Source: Microglena sp. YARC
Taxonomy: Eukaryota; Chlorophyta; Chlorophyceae; Chlamydomonadales; Chlamydomonadaceae
Direction: 5' to 3'
DNA length: 64,000 bases
Assembly: GCA_022414725.1 (NCBI GenBank)
Contig: CM039463.1
Span: 86,629,711 to 86,693,710 of the forward strand
The first letter of the stretch is position 1; each line of letters begins with the position of its first letter. Below are positions 12,340 through 24,000 of this stretch, one piece after another. The notes beneath the pieces are model-generated. The model worked only from the letters and a program-made list of their open reading frames with translations, ran no database searches and was not told the origin of the DNA. The translations under genes and the position numbers were made by a program.

Positions 12340-13340
12340 AAACTGATGTCAGGTTTGATCAGGTTAAGTAAGGTTGGTTGGCGTTAATGTTAGTTAGGTT
12401 AGGTTAGGTATTGGCGGTTATGTTAGGTAAGGTAGGTTAGGATGGGTTAGGTTAGGTTGGGTTAGATTGGTTAGGTAGGTTAGTTTAGTTGCTGGTCAAC
12501 ATGGGCACAAGCAATGCCTTTGTACAATACACACTAAGCTAAACTAAGAGGCAAATATGCTTTTCAGGTTTGATCAGGTTAAGTTAGGTTGGTTAAGTTA
12601 GGTTGATCAGCCTGTCACGCAGCAGGTTGATCAGGTTAAGTTAGGTTGGTTAAATTAGGTTGATCAGCCTGTCACGCAGCAGGTTGATCAGGTTAAGTTA
12701 GGTTGGTTAAGTTAGGTTGATCAGCCTGTCACGCAGCAGGTTGATCAGGTTGCAGTAGCGTTGGTTAAGTTAGCGTTGATCAGCCTGTCCGCACACTGTT
12801 GATCAGCGTTAAGTTAGTTGGTTAAGTTTTTTTTTTCTCTCTCTTTTTTTTTGGGTTGCAATTCAGCCTGTTCACGCAGGCAGGTTGATCAGGTTAAGTT
12901 AGGTTGTTAAGTTTAGGTTGATCAGCCTTGTCACGCAGCAGGTTGATCAGGTTGAGTTAGGTTGGGTTAATTAGTTGATCAGCCGTCACGCAGCAGGTTG
13001 ATCAGGTTAAGTCTACGGTTGCTTAAGCTTATGTTTGATCAGGCCTGTCACGCAGCAGGTGATCAGGTTAAGTTAGAGTTGGTAAATTAGGTTGATCAGC
13101 CTGTCAGCGCAGCCAGGTGATTCAGGTTAAAGTTAGTTGGGTTAAGTTAGGTTGATCAGCCTGTCACGCAGCAGGTTGATCAGGTTGAGTTAGGTTGGTT
13201 AAGTTAGGTTGATCAGCCTGTCACGCAGCAGGTTGATCAGGTTAAGTTAGGTTGGTTAAGTTAGGTTGATCAGCCTGTCCACGCAGCAGCGTTTGATCAG
13301 GTTAAGTTAAGGTTGATCAGGCCTGTTCACGCAGCAGCAT
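12340..13340 (+). repeat. TTAGG-rich tract and 57-bp satellite
   Basis: A degenerate GTTAGGT stretch (about 12345-12500) leads into about thirteen 57-bp units from about 12560. Each unit contains CAGCCTGTCACGCAGCAGG, TTGATCAGG and two AAGTTAGG words. The palindrome TGATCA brackets the GC-rich block, so each unit can fold. A T/CT-rich run interrupts the array at about 12828-12852. Many 1-bp indels are seen. Confidence 0.9.
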
Positions 13341-13690
13341 GCCTACCCACATCATCATCCATTGTTATCGTTGCTGTTGTCCTTCTTGTCTGTTCATTGC
13401 TACTTTATCCCACAAATCCTACTACCGTAATATACAACGGGCTTGATAGTAAATGATTAAAAGCCAAAGGTTTATAAGGTTGCTTATATTAGCTTATGTT
13501 ATCTTAACTGTAAGAAGTCATAGAGCCTAAGAAAACCTTGAAAAAGGAAAATCAGACAATTATACAACTCTGAATTCGAGGATTCGAGGAAGAGAGGATA
13601 TCCTTATTTGGTGTACCCCTGGACTGTAACAACATACACACACACTGCCGGAATGAGGGTAGGATAATAGGAGGTGTAAGTTCCCTCCGA

Positions 13691-13933
13691 GAAATAATAG
13701 AGGAGAGATGCCATGGCAAGATAAGGCGGTGGAAGAGGCATTTGCCTGCCTGGCATTACTTTTCCTGGTAATCAGTGGTACAATTATTTTTTACTGCCGA
13801 AGACGGCGAGCAGCCAAATTGCTGGCTGAAGCTATGTAGCCAAGTTCAAATTCAACTCCTTAGACCCACCGACCCGCAACTGACTGATAGCCTGCTTACT
13901 GAGACCCAACCGACCAACATCCTGCAACGCAAC
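13691..13933 (+). repeat. 243-bp direct repeat, copy 1
   Basis: This block, from gaaataatag to catcctgcaacgcaac, recurs at 14312-14554 with the same length and about 95% identity by eye. I see no terminal inverted repeats or coding capacity. Copies lie 621 bp apart, just beyond the 3' end of the ATP synthase gene. Confidence 0.9.
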
Positions 13934-14311
13934 TTTCAGCATCAATTGCGGTTCACTCGATCGTTTTATGTCTTGGTGACTACTACTGTACTTCCTTAGA
14001 ACTATAGATGTAGATAGTAACTGCTTTTCTGTACGGTAACAGCTTCCTGTAGACTGTGTCATCCTTCATGACACGGTGACAGCTTCCTGTAGGCTGCGTC
14101 CCTGAGGCCCCTGACACGCGCTGTGTAGCCTGTACCCTGGTTAGGTTCCAGGCTTCTGCCCCTTCCACCGCTGGTGTCTTATGTATGTCCCCAGTACCTT
14201 AAATTATTCTCATTTCCGTGTATAGATTGACACGTCTGACCGCTGCAAGCATCTGTCCACTCTTTGAAGTGCTTAGCTGATAGGTTATGGGCCCATCACG
14301 CTAACCACTGC

Positions 14312-14554
14312 GAAATAATAGAGTAGAGATGCCAGGGTAAGATAAGGCGGTGGAAGAGGCATTTGCCTGCCTGGCATTACTTTTCCTGGTAATCAGTGGT
14401 ACAATTATTTTTTACTGCCGAAGACGGCGAGCAGCCAAATTGCTGGCTGAAGCTATGTAGCCAAGTTCAAATTCAACTCCTTAGACCCACCGACCCGTAA
14501 CCGACTGATAGCCTGCTTACTGGGACCAAACCGACAAACATCCTGCAACGCAAC
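14312..14554 (+). repeat. 243-bp direct repeat, copy 2
   Basis: Second copy of the block at 13691-13933. Flanking sequences differ immediately outside both copies, so the repeat ends are sharp, as expected for a mobile or duplicated unit. Confidence 0.9.
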
Positions 14555-14945
14555 CATCCCACTGAAGCTGCGACGAAACAGACCCTGCGGCGTTGCGCCT
14601 GGCGACGCAGTTGTACTGAAACAACCCTGGTAAGCACGGTTCATGGGACAATTGAGAAATGTTTGTTTACAGCCTGATGGAGCTCACATGAAGCTAGAGG
14701 GAGCTGTACGAATGTATATGTTCACATCACGTCACCAAAACTCCCAGTCAGAGGCTGGTCGAATTAGTGAAAACTTCGACCGAGCACTCAACCCCACAAT
14801 TTACCCTTCAGTCCGTGTCGGCATGTACAAGGGGCAAAACTGATGGCCAACCCCTCACTGGTCCGTTGCCCAGCATATCCGAGTATCCGACTGCCCTGAA
14901 GGATGGGGTGACCTCAGCGGTTAACACCTCACAGCAATAAGGTGC

Positions 14946-15005
14946 TTACAGCTTGACGCCGTCAGGGAGCACACGGGCAAGGACCTCGCTAGAGATCTTC
15001 TCCAC
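14946..15005 (-). CDS. ATPG: ATPG exon 7: C-terminus and stop
   Basis: Acceptor gattcttag/GTGGAG, then 19 codons (VEKISSEVLARVLPDGVKL) and TAA at 14946-14948. This matches the family C-terminus, where a short helix ends in LP.GVKL. Confidence 0.93.
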   Translation of the reverse strand: MEKISSEVLARVLPDGVKL

Positions 15006-18000
15006 CTAAGAATCAAGGGAAGGAGATCGATTGCGTGAGTAGGTAATCAATTTTGTGTGAAGGTGCTTTTGTATGTAGGTGATTGATTATGTGTGAAGAT
15101 GCTTTCGTGTGTAGGTAATCCATTTAGTGCAAAAGTGCTTCTGTGTGTAGGTGATTGATTATGTGTGAAGGTGCTTCTGTGTTTAGGTGGTTGATTACGT
15201 ATTTATGTGTGCATGTGATTTCGAATTTCTCAATCAATGATATGGAAATTCAAAATGTGGGAAGCAAAGAAGAACACCTCAAGCACATCTGGATCTGGAA
15301 GCTGCTTGGTGGTTGAGCCCAGTGCAAGCTTACGGGCTGGCCCTCAGCGAAGGAGGGCTCAATCCCATTGCTGACCTTAGCCCCCCTCACTCCCTATCCC
15401 CCTCCTCCTCCCTCCTTCCGCCCCTCTTACTCACTAGAGCATCCAAGTTTTTGAGCAATGTGGTGGACTCCTTCTCCAACTTGGCCATGGAGGCCTCAAC
15501 CCCATTGCCGGCCTTATACCTCCCCCCCCCCCCCCCCCCCCCCCTCCTTACCTGAGCATCAAGTTCTTGAGCACAACGGCGGACTCCTTCTCCAACTTAG
15601 CGATGGAGGACTCAACCTCAGCGTTGACCTTCGCCTTGGCAGCGTCATAGATGGCGTCCAACTCCTTTTGCTTCGCGTTCTTCTTCTCGTTCACCATGGC
15701 GGAAACCTGGTCACGTGGAGAGAGAAATGAGTTAGGGCTCAGGGATTGGGGACCATGGCAGAAACCTGGTCAATTGAGGAGAGGAATGAGTTTAGGGTTC
15801 AGGGTTTTAGGGACCATGGCGGGAAACCTGGTCAATTAAAGAAGAGGAATGAGTTTAGGGTTCAGGGTATAGGGACCATGGCGGAAATCTGGTCACATAA
15901 TGAAATAAATTAGCTTAGGGTTCAGGGTTTAGGGACCATGGCGGAAACCTGGTCACGTGAGGAGAGACATCTGTTACACATGCAGCCATACACACAAGCA
16001 ACAACCCTATACACACAAGCCCCCCCCCCCCCCCCCCCCCCACACACACACACCAATTACACATGCAGCCATACACACAAGCAACTAAGCAACCATGCAC
16101 ACATGCAACGATACACACTAAGCAACCATGCACACTAAGCAACCATGCACACACATGCAACCATGCACACTAAGCAACCATGCACACATGCAACCATGCA
16201 CACACATGCAACCATGCACACATGCAACAATACACACACATGCAACCATGCACACATGCAACGATACACACACATGCAACCATGCACACATGCAACGGTA
16301 CACACACATGCAACCATGCACACATGCAACAATACACACACATGCAACCATGCACACATGCAACAATACACACACATGCAACCATGCACACATGCAACGA
16401 TACACACACATGCAACCCTGCACACATGCAACCATGCACACATGCAACGATTCACACACATGCAACCATGCACACATGCAACGATACACACACATGCAAC
16501 CATGCACACATGCAACGATACACACTCATGCAACCATTCACACATGCAACGATACACACACATGCAACGATACACACACATGCAACCATGCACACATGCA
16601 ACCATGCACACATGCAACCATGCACACACATGCAACCATGCACACATGCAACGATACACACACATGCAACCATGCACACATGCAACGATACACACACATG
16701 CAACCATGCACACATGCAACAATACACACACATGCAACCATGCACACATGCGACGATACACACACATGCAACCTGCAACGATACACACACATGCAACGAT
16801 ACACACACATGCAACGATACACACACATGCAACCATGCAACGATACACACACATGCAACCATGCACACATGCAACGATACACACACATGCAACCATGCAC
16901 ACATGCAACGATACACACACATGCAACCCTGCACACATGCAGCTTCACACGTAATTAAACCCCATAACACTAAAACCCTAAACCCAAACACACATGCAGC
17001 TCAGGCATCTGGTGGACAGCCTTCTTCAGAACTCCCACAGAAGGTTTAGGGTTTAGACTGAATCCTAAACCCAAACACACAAAGGTAATGATAACGCCTG
17101 GTGGGGCGTGGTGTTCAAGGAACCCGTCGTACGCGGGTAGGGGGAATCAAACCCCCGACTCTTCATCCTCAAGTGATTTGGTCTACCACTAGACCAATGT
17201 ATATCACTGAAAGGGGCTCCAAACACACATGCATCTGATACATCTGATGGACAGCCTTCTTCAGAGCTCCCACAGAGGCAGGGTACTACATTTCGTCATT
17301 TTGGGTAGCACTTATGTCGCAACTGCCCCCTTTGGAGATGCGGTTTTGACTCAACTGCAAACGGAAATCTGGGTGCTGCGCCCGGTGGGGGTATAAAGAA
17401 TTGTGTCAATCGCGCAATCCAACTCCAAAACCTTGCGCGCTACCACGCAATAGCGTGCGTCATGTAGTACCCTGCACATAAGCGACTGCTAGAATGTCGA
17501 CACCTACTACGCCAGTTTTTGTTGTGCGACCGGTTGCCAATTGTGCGACCAGGTGCAACCCTCAGATGTGCGACTTTAGGGCGAAATGGGCCCTTGGTTG
17601 ACACGAAGTGCGACTGCGAGTGAGTGATTTGTGGGCTGGGACACCTACTTGGCCATTGTAAGTAGGGACCGGCATATCATATGATGTTGACCAAAGGCGA
17701 GTATGATATCATATGATAGCAGACCAATTGCATCATATGATATTGCACATAAATGATAACTTTAGCCAAGTCAGACTGCTGTATCATTTGATATGATATG
17801 ATATCATATGATATCATATTGCCGTTCCCTAATTATTAGCGAGCCCAATTAAACAGTTCATGAGTTGCGTTCAACTTACGTAGCATAGGCCGGTCAGTTC
17901 ACGTGGGAGCACCCAAGCACGGCAAAATTGAGGTGCATTTTGGGTGAGAGGGGTGACGCAGGGGTGCAGAAAAGGGTGACTGAGACCTCTGAAGCACTGC

Positions 18001-21000
18001 TAATTTAGGGGGGTCTTCAGTACTCGTTTATTTTGCTTCAAAGCAGTTCAAAGGGTGCATTATGGGTGAGAGGGGTGCCGCAGGGGCGCAGAAAAGGGTG
18101 CCAAAGACCCCCCACATTTGTTAGCTTGGCTTCAAAGGGTGCATTATGGGCGAGAGGGGTGACGCAGGGGCGCGGAAAAGGGTGCCTAAGACCCCATGCA
18201 TTTGCAGCGTGTGCTGATGGGGGTCGAGGAAGAGGAGTCGAGGCGTGGTTGGGGCTCAAGAGTTGTTTTCAATTTGAGATGCCTTTTGGGTGAGAGGAGC
18301 GCCGCAGGGGTGCAGAAAAGGGTGACGTAGACCCCATACGTTTGCAGTAGAGCACTGGCGAACAAAAATGGCAATTCCAAGCATGGATGGAACATACAGA
18401 ACAAGTCCAAGGCGCGTCGCAAGCGATGTGGAAAATTGGCGCCGCGTAATGAAGGAGTGAAACCGGAATCGAGTGTGGCGGAGCAAAGGCAGGGTTTACG
18501 ACATAGTGAGGGCTAGGGTTACATGCCAACACACGGAAAGGGGTGAGAGACCCCATAAATTTGCAGTGGAGCAGTGGCAAACAACATGGCAATTCCAAGC
18601 ATGCATGGAATATACAAAACAAGTCCAAGGCGGGTCGCAAGCGACGGGGAAAATTGGCGCTGCGTGAGAGAGTGAAACCGGAATGGAGTGCGGCGACTGA
18701 AGGCAGGGTTGACGACATAGCCAGGGCCAGGGTTAGATGCCGACACACAAACAATTGGACAATCGGACAACGGGATAACCCTGGGGGCTCCGCCAAACAT
18801 GGATATCACCTCTGTGCATGATAGAGTCTAGGGTTTATCCTGAGCGTCTTTGGCCAGGCCATCAGTTTGTTTTACCGCGACCAGTAGCGATCGCTACCTG
18901 AAACCCAGTTTTGGCCCAACCTTCCGCTTCCCTGACCCCCCCCCCCCCTCCCCACCCCCAACCCCTTCAGGCCAGGCCGGCAGGGTGGACATCCTGGCCA
19001 CCTACCCAAATCGCTACCAGGATCCCAACCTTGAAATACACCCAATCCTTGATTGCTGCCAGAAGGGGGCCGGTAATAATAATAAGAATAAGAATAATCA
19101 TACATTATGATAATAATTAGGGATCGGCAATATGATATCATATGATATCATGTCATCATACCAAATCATATGATATCATATGCTACCGGCAGTCTGACTA
19201 GGCCAAAGTTGCCATTTATATACAATCTCATATGATGCAATTTGTATGATATCGTATGATGTCATACTCGCCTTCGGTAAAAATCAAATGATATGCCGGT
19301 CCCTAAGAATAATACATATGCATCTCACCTCCGTGCGGGCAGCCCTCAGGATATCCTGAGCCTCCTTGGCTAGGCCATCAACGTCACCTAAAGTAGCGGA
19401 CATGGGGAGGGGGTGAGGTAGGGGGATGTGTGTGGGGGGTGATTTTGCGGGGGGGGGGGGGGGGGGGGGCAGGTGGGAGGTGGGGGGTGAGGTGCGGGAT
19501 GAGATGGGGTGGCGGGGTAGGGCGGTGTGTGTGGGGGTGGGGTGGGGTGAAGGTGAGGTAGGTGGGTGGCGGGTGAGGTGTGGGGTGGCGGGTGGAGTGG
19601 GTTGGGATGGGGTTGAGGTAGGCTGTGATGTGGGGTGGCGGGTGGAGCAGGGTGTAAGGTAGGCGGGTCACATGAATACAATCAATGTAACCGTTGTGTT
19701 AACAATCAGCAGCTACAGGAACCTAGAAGCTGGCAGTGACGAACATATATATCTTCAAAAACAAAGACTCACCAAATAAATGAGTATCAGACTTAGGTTT
19801 CATTACTAGGCCCCCAGTGACTCAGGGGGATGATTGGTTTTGGGGGGGGGAGGGGGGGAGGATTCACCTAAATGTAGGTGCTGATCAGGTCTGTGCGTCG
19901 GAAATTCGGGAGTCCGACCTGGGCTGGCGAACGGGCAAAAAGGATTCATGGACATGATAGCATTTCAATGGCCACTAACCAATGAGAGAGCAGGGCCACG
20001 AAGAGCGGTAGGGTGCAATGGGTTGGGAACGAGCGCGGGTGCAGAAGCAGCTCGGGATTCCAGTCGACGGAGGAACTAGATCGGAAGGGATGGAACAGTC
20101 AAGACTGGGAACTCATGAGCTCAAGAATCGAATATTTGAATGCGGAACACAACCGAGAGCCCACCTTCGCAGACCATCAAAATGGCAGGACGAAGACATA
20201 GAGAAAGACAGGACAAAAAATGAAAACTGAGGGGAAGACAGGACATCCTGTTTTCTTGAGTCGATTTTTTTCGAGATGCGCGTTACAGCAACTACGGCGA
20301 TGATGTAAGACAGCGCGAATTGCTTAGCTCAAGACTGGACAGCTGAAAGGTTAGTCGTAGAGGGGAGGATTGAGAATATTGGTTTCGCGCAGACCAGTGA
20401 GCCTCTGGTTGCAGGTAGGTGGTTTAGGAGTTGACGGAATGTCAAAAATGATGGGGGTATCCCCGTATGCGGAGATTGGCTTGGCCTCGCAGTGAGCCTT
20501 TGCCGCGTAGCGTATATGTGGTCGCTTTTTTAGTGCCGGGACCCGACCTTGTTGTCGTTTTGACCGCTTCCCTCTGTATTTTTGACAGCTACTCCGGGTG
20601 CGTCAAAAACCTTGCCCCATTACATATAAACTGGGGGCAACATGAAATACACTCACACAAAAAAATGAAACAAATACATACTCAGCAAATAAATGAATGA
20701 ATAATAATAGAAACACTCACAACATAATACAAACTCACAAAAAAAAAAAATGAAACAAACTCACCAAATAAATGAATAAAAGAAATGCAAACTCACCAAA
20801 CAAATGAATAAATAATAAAAGAAAGACACACTCACCAAATAAATAATAAATAAATACACAAACCACAAAGTGAATAAAATAAATACACACCCACACAAAA
20901 AATGCACACTCACCAGTGGAGTCCTTGACGGAGCCCAACTTGTCGCGGATGGCAGCGTCACGGTCGTCCAGCACCTTTCCAACGGGGGTGAACCAGGTCT

Positions 21001-24000
21001 TCTCAAGGAACACCATGAGCAGAAGGAACTGGCCGGCCATGATGGGACCCTGTATGGGGAGGGGGGCAGTGTGTGCGTTTGTGGGTGGTGGGGTGGTGGG
21101 GTGATGGTGGTGGTGGGGTGGGGTGGGGGGGGTACAGGCATTTGATACTTGATAGTGGTGAGGTGAGCTCATCTCCAGGAACACCATAAGCAGGAGGAAC
21201 TGGCCGGCCATGATGGGACCCTGTATGGGCGGAGGGGTGGGGGAGGGGTTGTGTGAGTGGTGGTTTTTGTGTTGGTGTTGGTGGTTTTATGCAGTGTTGG
21301 GCTGTTGTGGTAGTGGTCGGTGTAATTAGTTAGCATGCAATACTCCACCATAACAAAAGGAACACCATGGGGAGGAGGAACTGGCCTGCCTTGATGGGAA
21401 CCTGCATAGGAGGGGGGGTGGGATGTTGTGTTGGTGGTGGGTTTTATGTTGGTGCTGGTGGTTTTATGCAGTGTTGTAGGGCTGTTGTGGTAGGGGTCGG
21501 TGTAATTAGTTAGCATGCAATACTCCACCAGAACAAAAGGAACACCATAGGGAGGAGGAACTGGCCTGGCTTGATGGGGAACCTGCATGGGGGTGGGGGT
21601 GGGGGTGGGGGGGGAGTTGGGACAAGCCATTGAGGTTAGATAGTGGTGAGGGAGCTAATTTCCAGGAACACCATGAGGAGGGGGGGACTGGCCAGCCATG
21701 ATGAGCATCTGCAGGGGGGGGGGGAGAAGGGAAACAAACAACGTAATGGTTGTGTACTCAATCAGATACTACAGGAATCTAGAAGCTGGCAGTGATAAAC
21801 TACAACAATACCACCACCACCAATACCACCACCACCAATTTGAATCAAACAACCAATACCAGCACCACCAATACCAATACCAACACCAATATCAGCACCA
21901 CCGATACCAACATCAATACCACCAACACCAATACTTACCGCCAAGTAAAACCTCTCTGTCCCTATGCCCCTTCCTGCCCCCCCCCCCCCCCCCCCCCCCC
22001 CTCTCCCACACCCACACATATCACCACCACCGAACACACCCTCACCCTCACAACCCCACTCTCCATTCTGTCCAGACTTCAGCTGAAGTCGAAAATATTT
22101 CCTACCTCCATAAACCCATGTCCCCCCCCCCCCCCCCCACCACACACACCACACACAACCTCACTCTCCGTTCTATCATCCAGTCTAACGGTCAAGTTGA
22201 AGTCAAAAATGTTTCCAACCTCTGTAACCTCATGCCCCTTCCCCACCCACGCCCACACAACACGAATCTCCATTCTATCGTCCAGACTTCCAGTCAAGTC
22301 CAGTCGAAACTATTTCCAACCTCAGTAACCCCATGCCCCCCCAACCCACCCCCACCCACGCCCACACAACACAAATCCCTATTCTATCATCCAGACTTCC
22401 AGTCAAGTCAAGTCGAAAATATTTCCAACCTCAGTAACCCCATGCCCCCCCCCCCCCCCCCACAACCCCAGTCTCCATTATATCATCCAGACTTACAGTC
22501 AAGTTGAAGTCAAAAATCTTTCCAACCTCTGTAAGCATCATACAAATACAAGAGTGAAACTGGTTAGGCATCGTAAATGTGTGAACATGTGTGAATCTGG
22601 CCAGGCATCGTAAATGTGTGAATATGTGTAAGTGTGAGAACATGTGTGAAACTGGTTAGGGATCGTAGATGTGTGAACAAGAGTGAATGTGCAAACGTGT
22701 GGAAAACTGGTCAGGCATCAAAAATGTGCAAATATAAGTAAATGTGTGTAGATGTGGGAAACTGGCCAGGCATCTTAAATGTGTGAATATGTGTGAATGT
22801 GTGAACATGTGTGACATCATGAATATGTGTGGTCAGGCATCTTAAATGTGTAAACATGGTCAGGCGCATCATTTTCACATATTGATTTGAAAGCTAGGGA
22901 CATACAACAAGAAGTACTGGCGGAGAGAGTTGGTATTAAAAGAGACTGTAACACAACAAGTCCTATGCAGCGTCGCAAGCGACGCGGAAAATTGGCGGGG
23001 TGTCTAGGCAACGGAATGAAAGGTGGCAACAGAAATGGAGCTGAACGAAGCCAGTCGGTTTTGAGACAGTTGGCTGAGGTGTCAGGCTTCAATTTTTTTT
23101 TGGGGGGGGGGGGGGGGGGGGGGGGGGGTCAAACGGACAAAGTTTCTGGTAACCGAAAAGAAAAGCAATGCTCATACATAGTTTGGGCTTGAACTACGTA
23201 CAAGTATTGGAACAGTTAACATCTCAGGGAGCTGGTCATCTCACTGTCAGTACTCTCACATCCCCCCCCCCAAACACTCACCCCACCCCCACCCACACAT
23301 ATATATACCCTTATTTACTACAATCCCTTTTGCCCCCCCCCCCCCCCCCCATCGACCCACCCACACACACATAAACCCCTTCATATACTCCATATTGCTG
23401 TTCCTATACCCCCTTTTTGACCCCCACCCACACATCTGCACACCCATTCCCCTCCCCCCTTGCAAGTTAATCCCCCTCCCTCCTGACTCAGCTACATATT
23501 TAGCCCCTGAAGGAGATAGTGGGAAATGCACAACATCAGTACACCACCACACCATACAACATCAGTACACCACCACACCATACAACACCAGTACACCACC
23601 ACACCATACAACACCAGTACACCACCACACCATACAACACCAGTACACCACCACACCATACAACACCAGTACACCACCACACCATACAACACCAGTACAC
23701 CACCACACCATACAACACCACACCATACAACACCAGTACACCACCACACCATACAACATCAGTACACCACCACACCATACAACATCAGTACACCACCACA
23801 CCATACAACACCAGTACACCACCACACCATACAACACCAGTACACCACCACACCATACAACACCAGTACACCACCACACCATACAACACCAGTACACCAC
23901 CACACCATACAACACCAGTACACCACCACACCATACAACACCAGTACACCACCACACCATACAACACCAGTACACCACCACACCATACAACACCAGTACA

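Noticed and set aside
12340..12500. Telomeric TTAGG array
   Set aside because: Units are degenerate and lead into a 57-bp satellite. TTTAGGG words at 15780-15930 and 17046-17060 are likewise short and internal.
16128..17049. Cys/His-rich frames resembling zinc-finger repeats
   Set aside because: 34-bp minisatellite; the Cys/His pattern comes from atgcac/tgcaac words and is open on both strands.
17090..17218. Functional tRNA gene (Gly-like A box)
   Set aside because: Anticodon stem and acceptor stem do not pair, and the downstream part matches a LINE tail, so a SINE is the better reading.
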